DNA of 64,000 nt from Bisporella sp. PMI_857 (lineage: Eukaryota > Ascomycota > Leotiomycetes > Helotiales > Helotiaceae), in contig JAJSPD010000013.1 in assembly GCA_021307315.1 (NCBI GenBank), positions 1 through 64,000 on the forward strand, read 5' to 3'. The notes under the pieces are model-generated. The model was not told where the DNA came from and searched no databases. It saw nothing but the letters and a program-made list of their open reading frames with translations. How positions within the stretch are numbered: position 1 is the first letter of the stretch; every line of letters starts with the position of its first letter. This document shows positions 34,338-46,062 of the stretch, in pieces. Both the position numbers and the translations under genes were made by a program.

Positions 34338-35951
34338 ATGATAATTATGTCTAGGATGAGTTCTCCTATGCAAGTTGCGGATCTTCACAATCAAGACGGC
34401 CTTCCATCATCTATCAGCTTTCAAAGCATCAACTTCTCAGAACATGATGACCTGCTTCATAATATATTTGGTTTCCACACCATTTCCGAAGCATTACTAC
34501 GATGTAGTATTTATGATCAGCACTGCAATCTAGATGAAATACATAAGAAGGCATATTTGAAGGGCAAAAAAGCCGCGACGAAAGTAGTACATTTGCTCAA
34601 CAGAAAGGTGCAAACGGACTCGCTTTACAGGGATGTGATAGAAAAAGTACGCCCAGATACTTCTTATTTGCGCGTCACTGAAAGAGCACTCGTTGGTGGG
34701 CCACCATGTGATGGCCGCGCAAAAGATCTTGAGGGCATAAGCTCTTACCAGGATATCGATTTTCAATTCTCGGTTCCATCGATTCTTGGAAGGAAGGCAC
34801 AATTCAAGTCGACGCAGCACCTGCATTTTTCTTGCCCAAGTCTGAAAATTGAGGACACTCTTTTCCTAGAGAATGACAAGTCCACATTCGAGCAGGTGGA
34901 CATACTGTCTGGTGTATGCCTCTTCTCTTCAAAGATACTACGCGATAGTCTGCGCGGAAGCCATGAAACAAGCATAAAAAAGTTCCTTTACTTAAAACCG
35001 ACCCTATATGAAGCGGAATATATTGCCCGCTCCTCCTCTACTATCGCTGATATAGCATCTACCATCATTTCAAAAATGGGAGGTTTTCAGAATAGACGAA
35101 GGTTCGAATGCATTCCTCCCATGCGGATCAGCTTGGATGTTCCAAGCTTCCACTATTTTCATTCAGTGGATGAACAACTCGAACGGGGACTGTGTAATAC
35201 GGACCAAGCTTTACGATGGATGGAGGCTGTTGAGCTTCGCTCTACACAAATATCTTAGGTTTTTGAGAAAGCCATCTCCTATGAACTTGACCAACGCGGG
35301 ATTGCAGGTCTATACAACTCATTCTATAGAATTCAGGTGTCACCACGAGATAACTTGGTTTCCTCTTCCATCCGCGAAGCACTACTTAATGGAAGACGAC
35401 CTTCACTAGGGCACGTTCTGCAAAATCTTTTAGATCAAGGAGATAGAGTTTGGCAAGATTTCTACAATCTTCTACTCCCCAAGGAGCTACCACAGAACTT
35501 CAGAGAGCTTGGCTATCTTTTCTATGTTTTCCAGATTATTAGGCCAGCACTTTTAGGCAATCTCGGCGGCCACCCAAGGCCTCGCCGTTTACTGATCAGT
35601 GTCGACGACGGCGCAGAGCGCCGCATCTACTCAAGAGCCCAGAAATTGTTGAAGAAAATTCGGCAGACTCCATTTAGCTTTTCAGATCCAACATTGATTG
35701 AAATATACATGTCTCGGTCAGTTTTCATCAACAAGAACCAGACCGGCTCCAATTTGTATCTCCATGACCCAACCCCTGAACTTCCAGTGATGTCGGTCGC
35801 GCGTCCAGGATTAGGTGATAATGTCTCTACTTGCCTTCCTTCGGAAACAAAAATGGAATGGGTGGACATCATCCGCGAACTATTAACAAGGAGTGTGTCC
35901 CTTCGCTTTTATTTGGTGGCCTATATAGTCAGACTGATGAAATATGTGTAG
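34338..35951 (+). pseudogene. unknown protein gene interrupted by an in-frame TAG
   Basis: A frame from about 34338 (first ATGs at 34338 and 34347) runs 306 codons to a TAG at 35256-35258. The same frame then continues for 231 codons to a TAG at 35949-35951. Both parts look coding. Upstream there is HKKAYLKGKKAATKVVHLLN and DEQLERGLCNTDQALRW. Downstream there is VFEKAISYELDQRGIAGLYN, RPRRLLISVDDGAERRIY and NKNQTGSNLYLHDPTPEL. The whole would be about 537 residues. I do not recognise the family. The codon before the stop and the one after fit one protein, so a nonsense mutation is the simplest reading. An intron GTGGAT...CTTAG (35166-35258) would also restore the frame but would remove coding-like sequence and lacks a clear branch site. 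The MULE-like element ends only 116 nt upstream. Confidence 0.5.
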
Positions 35952-36353
35952 AGTGAGATGAGACGGATCCCTTTTGGCGAATATTGAACTACATCTCCAT
36001 GAGTGGTCATCAAGGTACCCTAAACGCAATTGCTACTAATAGCTAAAGTTCTATACAGCTAGAGAGCGGGAACACAGCGTTCAGGAGGGGTGGGGGTTAC
36101 AGTTCAGCAGTCATTCTTTTGGCAGGACTTCAGAGATTACTTGCTAAGTGATGCAACTTTCTCTGCATTGCGATCGTTGTAATTATTGGTCTTCTCATAT
36201 CCACATTCTAGGCAACTAATAGCTTGGGAGGGTTTGATAAACGAACTAAATACAATACAAAACACGTACTCATTCCGATTAAGAGGTGACTTTAGACGCT
36301 TACAATTAACTTTGCACCTTCTTATCATATTTCACTCTTCACAGAAGCTCAGC
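35952..36353. other. intergenic between convergent genes
   Basis: No feature was seen beyond the 3' flanks of the unknown gene and of the GNAT gene. Confidence 0.45.
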
Positions 36354-36977
36354 TCAATAGCCCGGCCTCCGTGAATAGAAAAATAACATATCCGCGGCCA
36401 TCCTCCCTTCCTCAATCTCCTTCCGGAAGAACTCCCTTTTCAAACCCCCCTGCTCAAAATCTACCTTCTCTAAAACCCTTCTACTCCCTATATTACTCGG
36501 TTCAACAGCCGCCAGTAGTTCATTGTTCTGTCGATTGCCTATTCAACATCAGCATTGTTTCCATCACTGATACGGCCTTCATGACCGAAACCTCAGGTTG
36601 GGGGGGGAGGGGGGCGAACATTCGTTCTCCCAGAATAGCGGGATGAACAGCCTCAGAGCAGCAGTCATATGCCCTTTCCCTTCGTATGCGGGGACGATGC
36701 TGTATCCGATCTCAGCTTCACGCGGCGTGCCTATGACGCCGATGACTATTGGCTGATTTGGAGACTCCAGCTTGGTGGATGACTCAGGAGCGGGATCTGG
36801 CTCGAGAGCGACGGCATATAGGACGGACCACGGCCGCTCAGGGGCCGGGACGTACTTGGCGATATATGTTTTGAATTCTTCCTTGGTTTTCCTTGGCTCT
36901 GTTTGCGTGTCGTACCAAGGCTGGAGATGAATCTCGGGATCGAAGGGCTGGAGAACCACGCAGGAGGAGCCTGTCAT
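36354..36977 (-). CDS. GNAT-family N-acetyltransferase (RimJ/RimL-like)
   Basis: Two exons, 36977-36620 and 36538-36354, give 180 residues. The 81-nt intron (GTTCGC donor, GCTGATG branch, AATAG acceptor) contains the C-runs that otherwise look like a frameshift. It joins FWENE to CNRQNNELLAAVEPSN. The N-terminus (CVVLQPFDPEIHLQPW) is that of acetyltransferase_3 proteins. The acetyl-CoA loop region reads EIGYSIVPAYEGKGHMTAALR. The end has AVEPSNIGSRRVLEKVDF, the usual N..S..vlek.GF motif with D in place of G. Substrates in this family range from protein N-termini to small molecules; here unknown. A dead relative follows at about 37400-37990 on the same strand, so the pair is likely a tandem duplication. 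Confidence 0.8.
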
Positions 36978-37399
36978 TGTTCCTCTTCACTGAGAGTTAC
37001 TAAAATCACGATATCTATCGAATGAGGAAACATCATATATATGTTACACAGAACCCTGCGGAAAGATAGGGATATCATGTGTGTACCAATATCTTCGAAT
37101 CGCGCTTCAAAAGTGGGAGAGGCAGTGACAATATAGCTACCCTGACTGGACAAAAGCATACGAGCTCTATGCAGGCTTAGAAAGGTACCACCGAACGCGG
37201 TCTCTGACATCCACCTTCCCATCACGGATACCAGCTGCCCGCTGATATTTATTCTTCAGGACGACTCCCTCTTGAACCCAAGTCTATCCACCACTTTCCC
37301 ACTTTCCCACTCGCCAAGTTGCCAGGGTCAACTTCCGCCATTATTTGGTCCCTTGCATCTGTTCCTGTATCTTATCAGCCTCAAGTTCAGACGTCAGTT

Positions 37400-37990
37400 A
37401 AGTAGTGTGAGAATGTACGGTTGGGAGCGTAATACACTGATAAAATGCCCCTATGCCTCGCCCGACAATCCCTTCCCCCAATAATCGGGATGGAAGCAAT
37501 AGCCCAGCTCGGCACCAATATTGTCGCTGTGGGGGATACCAACTATGCCAATCATTTTTGGTCTTTTCTCTCCATTTTCAGGCGTGGGTTTTATGACGAC
37601 GGCGTAGTTCTCTAATCATGGTTTGTCGAGGCTGGGTACCCAAGCCAGGAGCATCGCTTTATTTCTTCGATGTCGGTTATTGGCGAGCTCGGACTGATTG
37701 ATGGTTACATAGCGATAGTGGAACTGGTTGAGGGATTGGAACTTACGACCAGGTGTTTGCGCGCTCATTGGTCATTATGGAGCGGTAGTCTTCAATGTGT
37801 TGCTCTAGACTCGGTGCTTGGAGCCATATCTGCTGGGATTCTGCCGCGTAGTTTGAAAATTTGGCTATCCTTGAGGTATGGGAAGATGTGATACAAAGTT
37901 GCAATAAACTAGTACGGTATATTGCTTGGGAGAAACAATTTATCGTATCTGACTCCTTGTTGATGATGACTGAGTCATCGTCAGCAATCA
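37400..37990 (-). pseudogene. GNAT-family acetyltransferase pseudogene, tandem relative of the neighbour
   Basis: Read leftwards, an exon-like part (about 37990-37747; SLEQHIEDYRSIMTNERAN) ends in a GTAAGT donor. After a probable intron come TDIEEIK, then in another frame MLLAWVPSLDKP. A TGA at 37618-37616 stands where the neighbour has Trp (PERPW). The same frame continues with LENYAVVIKPTPENGEKRP and GAELGYCFHPDYWGKGLSG, the acetyl-CoA-binding segment, and meets a TAG at 37453-37451 inside the following helix. At least one frameshift and two nonsense codons are therefore seen, and the C-terminal part is not found in frame. The alignable parts match the intact copy at 36354-36977 in order. 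The borders are approximate. Confidence 0.7.
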
Positions 37991-38350
37991 ATGGGCTTGT
38001 GCCAATAAGCCAAGGTCAAGCTCTCTTAAGGGCTTCCCTTGGATGCTTGAGTGATTTGAGACTAATGATCAATAGTATGCCTCGCGCCAGAGACTACTGC
38101 ATATCCCCCTCGGAGCGCAAATAACAGCTTCCTCAATGATTTGGTATTTGCCCTAATTGCTCCATATATACAATATTGATTCAAATATTGATTCAGCAAA
38201 AGCATGAGGTTCTGACAGAATCAAAATATGTGAGAAGGAATGACATCTGGTACGTGATGTGATTATTCATGGCGAAGCTTATCACACATTCCAACCAAAC
38301 GTAGCCGATACTCCCCAGCCATTCCACCAAGCCTTTCTCCGTGAGAACAA
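37991..38350. other. intergenic region
   Basis: About 360 nt between the GNAT pseudogene and the end of the DUF1275 gene. No feature was recognised. Confidence 0.4.
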
Positions 38351-39228
38351 CTATTCTTCAGCATCTCGCCAGAAGAACCACGAGAGAACAACGCCGAATT
38401 TCAATACAGCAGCAATCCATAAAACTCCTTCAGTACCAATTGCACTATGTGCGAGCAATCCACCTATAACAGCCCCGATCAAAAGCAAAATAGGTGCAGC
38501 TGCGCGACGATTTCTCTCAACATTGTGGAAGGCAAACAGCTCAGCATCTGAAAATAAATCACAGTAGATACTCGTCAGCACCACGCTGGTCAGAGCATTG
38601 TACTTGAGTGCTCTGCTTGTAACGGCCTGACCACAGCTTTGGAAGGCCACCAAAGCAATAGGGACGAGTACATTCCAAGAAATCTCTTTGCTTGACTTCG
38701 GCACCCAGGTAAGGATTGCTGCGGCGACGACAATTAGTATCATCTGAGCCAGAAATGAGGCACAGAGTACCCAGCGCCTGCTAGGGCTGAAGTAGCGATG
38801 GAATCGACTAAAGAAGAAGGATCCGATGCAGAACGAGATGAGGGAGACTCCCGACTTGATCCATCTCTTGGACTCTTTTGGCGCAGCCAACCCAAGGCCG
38901 ATGTAGACGGTGTTTCCTAAACCAAATATCAGTATCCAGATTCCATCAGTATTTAGGAAGGGAAGAGCGAACCCGTTTGCATGGAAACGAATGACCCCCA
39001 AGTCGATATCGATGCACTGTCCAGCAGTCCGGTGATGACATAACACAATAGAAGAACTACATCGGCCCAATCTCGATGCACATTAACCATCAACTTCTTG
39101 CGTAGATTAGGCTTCGAGTTGGCTCGCGGCAGCAACGGCTGGTCTTCATCAGCTCCTCCACCACGTGAGCCACTGTTGAATGCCGGCTCAGAATCGCCCA
39201 CGGTCCCATAGCCATTGGATTGGGCCAT
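38351..39228 (-). CDS. DUF1275 (YoaK-type) membrane protein
   Basis: Two exons, 39228-38973 and 38916-38351, give 273 residues. The 56-nt intron (GTTCGC donor, ACTGAT branch, TTAG acceptor) restores SMQTG-NTVYIGLGLA, the conserved core of DUF1275 (MqTGNtv.lg). Several hydrophobic spans follow (ISFCIGSFFFSRF, FLAQMILIVVAAAIL, PILLLIGAVIGGLLA, IAAVLKFGVVLSWFF), together with the family segment ALKYNALTSVVLTSIYCDL. The N-terminal 60 residues are polar and probably cytoplasmic. The upstream frame is open without an ATG of better context, so MAQSNGYG was taken as the start. The family is widespread in bacteria and fungi, and its transport or signalling role is unproven. It diverges from the oxalate decarboxylase gene. 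Confidence 0.85.
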
Positions 39229-40197
39229 GATATCAAGTAAGAATGGTGTGTTGGTTGGTGCGTGATGGGTAGCATATAATCCCCCTACTTTGGAGGGTTT
39301 CGCAGGCGGTTTCAATGATTTGTCTTTCTGGTGTAATGTTAATGTCATGTAATGTCCAAATGGGATATCTAAAAGGAGCAACCTCGGAGACACTGTTGCC
39401 CAGCCCCCTCTAACTCAGAACCCTACTACCCAGCCTACCAGCCCCCAAAGTCTGAACAAAACTTGAGGTCCGGATTCAGTGCCAGGTTCAGGGTAAACGG
39501 CAGTGATGTGATGGCGGATGGGGGCTTAGGGGGGAGGCTGGGCCCTAGAAGTGGAAACCAGTAGTGTGTGTAGACAGTGTGTTTATGCAGTAAATGGTGC
39601 CCACTTAGGGGTTGCATACTAACCTGAAGTATAATACCCCCCCCCCTCCCTTGCCCCTCAGTTGACCGCATCAGAAGAAACCGGGCCAAGGCTCTGGTCA
39701 TTTCAGACTACAATTGCCCCACGTCCGAGCGTCGTCGTCAATAATCACCAGCACAATTAGTAGTAGTACTACAACTCGCCACAAATCATCCCAGCCATCT
39801 CATTCCCACCACTCATCACCCACAAATAACAACCAACTTGCGTATACCTTACCCCGTCATAGCCGTGGCAACCGTGTCAGCCGTGTCAGCCGTGTCGCGG
39901 CGGGGATCCTTCGGCATCTTTATCAAGGAAGTGCTCGGTCATCATTCGGCAAACCTCACAGTGAAACCCGTTACCCCATGGAAGAGATGGCGGGGGAGGG
40001 TCCATTGGAAGGCTTGTCGATGCTTGGGAGGTAGCTAGAGTCGTGCCGAGAGGCTTGGGTGAAGCTTGTGGTCAACCGTATGCCATCTCCAAAAAGGCGC
40101 TCAAGCTTCCCATCACGCTCGCTGTATTTCTTTACTTGCTCCATTGCCTTCACCATTGACAGTTCCAATTGTTCTTCAATATCGAGTTGGCCTTACA
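39229..40197. promoter_or_regulatory. divergent upstream region of the DUF1275 and oxalate decarboxylase genes
   Basis: Nearly 1 kb between two divergent genes. It contains a C-run near 39637-39650 and tandem CCGTGTCAG units (about 39872-39896). No specific regulatory site can be assigned. Confidence 0.4.
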
Positions 40198-41894
40198 ATG
40201 CAGTTCCTAACCTCGATACTTGCCGCTGGCATCGCATTGAGCGAGCTCGGCCACTGCGTTCCTGTCCAAGACAGTCCGCGTCAACGACTCCTCGATGGCA
40301 AGCCACTGCGTTCGAACCTCCGCAAGACGAAGAATTCTCCTCCATACACGCCAGGAAATAAAGACCCCTATGATAATGCAATTGATGCAGTGGGAAACAA
40401 ATTGGACCCATTGCCATATAGGAATGGCTTGGGAGCTTCGGTGCTGGGACCATGGAACGGGGCGCGCTCGCGGCAGAGCCCCGATCTGGTGCGCCCACCT
40501 AGCACAGATAGCGGCAATATGAAGAATATGCGCTGGAGCTTCGCAGACTCCCACATAAGGATTGAGGTAAGAAATTATCCCAGTTGCATCACAACGCTGG
40601 CCTCCTTTCAATGGGAGACATGCTGATGTCATGCACAACAGGAAGGTGGCTGGACAAGACAAACAACTGTTCGAGAGCTGGGCTCCAGCGTTGAGCTTGC
40701 TAGCGTCAACATGCGACTCGATCAAGGCGTTATTCGCGAGCTTCATTGGCACAAGGAGGCAGAATGGGCATATGTCCTTGACGGAGAGGTCCGCGTCACC
40801 GCAATTGACTACGAGGGGGGCAGCTTTTTCGATGATCTGAAAAAGGGCGACTTGTGGTACTTCCCAAGCGGAGTGCCACATTCATTGCAAGGTCTTGGTG
40901 AAAACGGCACCGAATTCCTTTTAGTATTCGATGACGGCGGTTTCTCAGAAGAGTCGACGTTTATTTTGACTGACTGGCTAGGTACTTACATTGTTCTTCC
41001 TACTCTGCACACCGCTGACTTACCATAGCCCATACACCAAAATCTGTAATTGCTAAGAACTTCAATTTGGCCCCCGAGGTCTTCGCACATATTCCAGAAG
41101 GAGAGAAGTATATTTTCCAAGGGTCAGTGCCAGGAAGTATCGACGAGGAGAAGCCAAGCGGAAAAGGCTTCAAGAAGTCGAAATACAAGTTCACTCACAA
41201 GATGTTGGACCAGGTTCCCAAAAAGACAAGCGGCGGTGAAGTTCGAATCACTGATTCCAAGAACTTTCCCCTCTCCAAGACTGTGGCTGCAGCGCACGCA
41301 ATTATTGAACCAGGGCTATCCGAGTAAGTACCAAGCTTTGCGGTCCATGGCTCTCCATCCGAAGGCTTCTAAGACTTCTCAACGCTTCCAAGACCTGAAC
41401 ACATTGACGGCGCATGGACCGCTTGAGGATGAATATGTCTTGGAGCAATAACTTGCCTCAATATATCATTGTTACACCGAAGCTAATCTGAGCAGGAAAT
41501 GCATTGGCACCCCAACGCAGACGAATGGTCCTTCTTCATCAAGGGCCGAGCTCGTGTTACGATCTTCGGATCTGAAGGTACGGCGCGGACCTTCGACTAC
41601 GTGCCGGGCGACGTCGGCATTGTTCCAAGAAACATGGGTCACTTCGTGGAGAACATTGGCGATGAACCGATTGAAATGCTCGAGGTTTTCCGTGCAGACG
41701 AATTCAGAGACTTTTCCTTGTTTCAATGGATGGGCGAAACCCCGAAGAAGATGGTGATTGACCATCTATTTGCTGATGACCCGGAGAATGGCGAGAAATT
41801 CTGGGCAAAGGTGCAGACCGCAGAGAAGGACGAGGTGACCAAGCCTGACTTCGAGGATGAGACTGCTGAGGAAGTCCATACCGATGAGCTATGA
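40198..41894 (+). CDS. bicupin oxalate decarboxylase, with a frame break at the third intron
   Basis: Exons 40198-40566, 40642-40981, 41029-41323 and 41496-41894. A signal peptide ([18 protein letters not shown]) suggests secretion. Cupin 1 has [12 protein letters not shown] and later [12 protein letters not shown]; cupin 2 has [12 protein letters not shown] and [12 protein letters not shown]. Each set supplies the three His and one Glu that bind manganese in oxalate decarboxylases, which turn oxalate into formate and CO2. The first two introns (75 and 47 nt) keep phase. The third (41324-41495; GTAAGT, GCTAAT, CAG) leaves two codon bases upstream but is followed by GAA ATG CAT TGG in phase 0. 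The family sequence ([14 protein letters not shown]) would need the two bases GA after the acceptor removed. Thus an insertion, an unusual splice or a sequence error breaks the frame. Both cupin domains are otherwise perfect. Confidence 0.8.
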
Positions 41895-43928
41895 ACAAGC
41901 CAAGCCCACAGCTCTCTGTGGCCATTGTAAAACAGATTTTTGGGGTTTCATTGAAATAGATTCAGGCTTCCTGTTATTTCTGGCGAGGAAATTGAAGGCT
42001 CTTGACATAGCCACAACTCACTTAGTCTGGCACTTTCCTACTTTGCTGGGCAATTTGGATGTTTCAGAGATTGGTAGCAGATATCAAACATCCTCTTTTC
42101 TTCTAGTGTTCCACCTATCTGTTTCTTACCACAGTGACTATATCAAGGCATCTATGAAAGCGCCTTACAGACTGAACGTATGCAGTCTTGAATGTCAGAG
42201 TTGCAACTGTACCCGTGATTGGAGCAATCTCGTGCTAGGTATTGATTTGACTTTCCCCTACATGGAAACACAACAAGCGAGGAGCATCACGGGTTACAAA
42301 TACCCGCTATTCCGTACCCCGCATGTCCACGCATTCAATGGGCCACTGCCCCAACACGGCCATACTCCCGCCGCATCGTTTCTCTTCTGGAATATATACC
42401 GTAGCCACAGTAGCGGGGAACCTTGTATAGCGGAGTGGCTCTGTCTAGTTAAGTTGCTGATCTTGACCCACACGCAACTACACACGACTCTTTCCCAACT
42501 CCAACGAAGGTCATTCGAAAAAAGGTGTGCTGCAAAATTCATATATAGATACGGTGTAGACTGGGGCATTTTATTTACAAAAGAATCAATGTTGATTGTA
42601 GGGTTGCCTTGCATGGTCGTTACTGTACGATCTGACATGCAGATGCATGCATATGGGTTGTCAAGCTTTTGGGAAAAGTGAACGACTCATGGAGGACGCA
42701 GATCCAAACAAGTGCACTGACTTTTTGATTTTCAGTGGTCCTCAGCCGGAAATCTCCCGAAAAAAGGGTATTCCTTGTGGCTCTAGACGCTGAAACGACG
42801 AGTCCCTGTCATATCAGGTATCTGATAAAGATGATCAGGTGCTATCCCTGACCAAGCGATAGAAACGATAGACTTTTGATATCCAGTCAAAAATGCAGAT
42901 CTATGAATGACATCTCTGAACTAAAACGCGGCAACTCTATTACCCTGCCAGCAAGGCTCATTTTGTTCACCGTGCAGCAACTTGATGCCGGAATGGGAGG
43001 CTTCCACGTTTTGAGTCAAGTGAGCATTCGAGGCTTGCACGTTTCTTTATGTTCAGAAGTAAGGTACAAGCCTAATAAATATGAAGCCAAGCTGAAGAAA
43101 TCAAGAAAGCTCACTGGTATACCCACAATTCCTTCGATTGTTACTGTCAGAACCGTGCCAAGATATTCGCTAACAGTCAGGGGCTAGCCACCATTCGGAT
43201 GTATCCATCCATTGCAACTACCGTTGGCACTCGTATATCTGATCTATAATAGTCTGATCTATATCTGGCCATTCAGACTGATCTTAAAATATTTCTTCGT
43301 AATTTATCAAAGATAAACAGGCATGGCAAAATGGTGAACCCAAATGTATTAAGCAGTTGTAGAACATGCTACTTTTAGTACGAGTTAGGCGCCGAGATAA
43401 TAATCATGTAAGGTATTGTTCCTCATTCTAATAAGTGTAAAATTCCAGTCATCGTGCATGGGCAATAAAGCGGTTGTCGTCACACATGACCCTAGCCAGC
43501 ACCAACACGGGTCATCCAAGTCACACAAGTCCCCCTCCTGAGCCACCTTCCACAATGGCAACTTGCAGGATGATATCTATCTATTCTATCTATTTGGAGG
43601 GCATAATAGATGCCGATCATGAGCGAGAAAGCGAGAAAGGGCCGAAGGAGGGGAAGGATTCGTCTGCCATGTTGAGACTACACTCAGCTTCGCTAGGAAA
43701 GCTATAGTCCATTATTGGCACAACGCCAAAGCAAAGCTTGACTATTGTCACAGAACTTGGCAAGTGCGACAAAGGATCCAGTGACTTAGTTTCAAGTTGG
43801 TGGCTAAGTGTTTATATGGTGAAGTCACCTCGTTGTGGAGTATCTGTATATCGTTTAGATATCGTGAATGCCTTCTTCTCTCGGACTCATCGGTATCCCA
43901 AAAATCACGACTTATCTCCAGATCCACC
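41895..43928. other. intergenic region, 3' flank of the bicupin and promoter of the sulfate permease
   Basis: About 2 kb. A 274-codon frame overlaps the bicupin's end but has no family character and was not accepted. The last few hundred bases should contain the permease promoter. No repeat or RNA gene was seen. Confidence 0.45.
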
Positions 43929-46062
43929 ATGGGGAAATTCTCAGTCAACGAGAACGCAGATGCGTTCCGAACAATGGTAGCGACAGATACGACTACCAAC
44001 AGAGCCAAGAGCTTTATCGTCGATGGAGCGCCTAAGTTTCCTTCCGCTGCGAAGTATTATCTTTTGGACAAAGTCCCGATAGTACAGTGGCTCCCGAGGT
44101 ATCACCCATCATGGTTGTTGACGGACTTCATTGCCGGATTGACCATCGGGGTGATGCTCATCCCCCAAGGACTTGCATATGCTAAGATTGCAACTATTCC
44201 CATCGAGAATGGCCTGTACTCCAGCTGGATTCCCGCAGCTATCTGTGTGTTTATGGGAACTTCTAAAGGTATGGCGTTCCGCTTTGAGCTCTGATTTTCC
44301 CTGGAAGCTGATCAACTTTATAGATCTTTCCACTGGCCCGACTTCCATTCTGGGACTGCTCACTGCCGAAATCGTCCGGGACCTCAAGGACGAGTATGGA
44401 ATTGCGGCAATAGCAAATGCCGTAGCCTTCATGGTTGGAGTCTACTCCCTCGCCCTCGGCGTTCTAGGTCTCGGCTTTCTTCTCGACTACGTCTCCGTCC
44501 CCGTGCTCACCGGCTTCATCTCTGCCACGGCTCTGATCATCGGGACTGGCCAGCTTGGCAATCTCATCGGTCTTAGCAACGTTCCTGATGGAGTTTTCAA
44601 CATCATCGGCAACGTCCTCAAGCGTCTTCCAGACTGGGACGGACCGACCTGCGGTGTCGGATTCGGCACAATTGCAATCCTCCTCGCACTCGAGAAGGTA
44701 GGCAAGAAATGGGGTAAGAAACACTTCCTGATCAGGTATATTTCCAGCAGTAGAGCCGTCATCGTGCTGGTGATCTTCACGTTGATAAGCTACCTCGTGA
44801 ATAAGGATCGCGGCAGCGACGTGCTCTGGGCTATCAGCAAGGTTAATACACACGGAATTGTCCCTCCCAAGGCACACGACACCGGCTTGATCTCGAAGGT
44901 TGCAACCCGCGCTGTTGCGCCTCTTGTGGCGTGTACCCTGGAGCATCTTGCTGTCGGCAAGGCCTTTGGACGAAGGAACGGCTATACCATCGATCAGAGC
45001 CAGGAGCTCAATTACCTCGGCGTAACGAACATTGTCAACAGTTTCTTCGGAGCGATGCCCGTTGGTGGCGCCATGAGTCGAACAGCTGTCAACTCGGAAT
45101 GTGGTGTCAAGACTCCGTTGAACGGGCTTGTTACCTCTTCTTTCATCCTTCTGACGATCTACGTTTTCTCCCCTGCTTTATACTGGCTGCCCAAGTCTAC
45201 TCTCGCTGCAATCATCGTAAGTTCAAACCCCCTTACGTACGGCCCATACTAAAACATGCAGATCATGGCCGTGGTCCACCTCTTCGGTCCCGTTTCAGCC
45301 TTCTACCGCTACTGGCGCATCTCCCTCGCCGATTTCATCGCCTCCATGCTCTGCTTCTGGATCACAATCTTCATCTCTGCTGAGATCGGCATCGGGTCAG
45401 GCGCAGCCTTCAGCGTCGTCTGGACAATGCTGCGTTCCGCTTTCGTTTCGCCGAAGATCCATTCTAACAACACCGAGGAGCCTTCTTCCCCAACCACACC
45501 GACCAGCATCAAGATCAGGGACCCGGAGTTCAACATTCCAAACGACAGCATCGTTATTTCTTTCACAGACTCAATCTTCTATCCTAATGCCTCCAGGGGC
45601 AAGAGGACGGCACTGGAGGCGATCCAGCTCATCTACGAGAAGGTCGTCGACCATATGATCTCCTCACCCCGCGAGCGCTCCTGGTCCGTCGCTTCAGAAC
45701 GACGGGTCGATCGTCTGCGAAGGGAACACAATGTCATCCTCAGAGATACCCCTCTTTCCATCGTAGTCTGGGACTTCACCAAGGTCAGCTTCGTTGATGT
45801 TACTGCGATCTTGGCGCTGGGCGAGCTGAAGCAGGATATTCGGTTGTATGCTGGCAAAGAGGTGCAATTCCGTATTGTGGGATTGTCGGTGAGCGTGAAA
45901 GAGCGTTTCGTCAGGGCTGGTTGGGACTTGGTGGATGGTGAGGGATGGAGACAGGAAGATGTTGATGTTATTTATGAGAGTGTGCAGAGGGCTGTCAGTG
46001 ATAGAGTGGGGAGGAAGGGGAGTGTGCTGGAGGAGGTTATCATGGAGAAAACTGGAAGATGA
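43929..46062 (+). CDS. SulP-family sulfate permease with C-terminal STAS domain
   Basis: Three exons, 43929-44268, 44324-45216 and 45262-46062, give 677 residues. Donors are GTATGG and GTAAGT, and the phases agree. The ATG context is CACCATGGGG. The N-terminal part carries the SulP signature FIAGLTIGVMLIPQGLAYA and GLYSSWIPAAICVFMGTSKD. Ten or more membrane spans follow, and NSFFGAMPVGGAMSRTAVN is the conserved substrate-domain segment. The STAS domain (about residues 530-650) has PLSIVVWDFTKVSFVDVTAI with the conserved Asp-Val-Thr loop, then ELKQDIRLYAGKEVQFRIVG. The family takes up sulfate (or related anions) across the plasma membrane. Fungal versions of this size are usual. The frame is intact. 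Confidence 0.92.

Noticed and set aside
34338..35951. Possible cyclodipeptide synthase relationship of the unknown gene
   Set aside because: Considered because of the charged KKAYLKGKKA-type helix near neighbouring metabolite genes, but the expected N-terminal Gly-Ser nucleophile motif is not present.
36600..36640. Apparent frameshift of the GNAT gene in C-runs
   Set aside because: A spliceable 81-nt intron (36619-36539) contains the C-runs and restores a complete acetyltransferase ending at 36354.
41857..42681. 274-codon forward frame at the end of the bicupin gene
   Set aside because: It overlaps the last cupin exon in another frame, has no family motifs and begins without a promoter or good start context.
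43929..46062. Several antisense frames of 85-195 codons over the sulfate permease
   Set aside because: They mirror the coding bias of the sense gene and have no own motifs.
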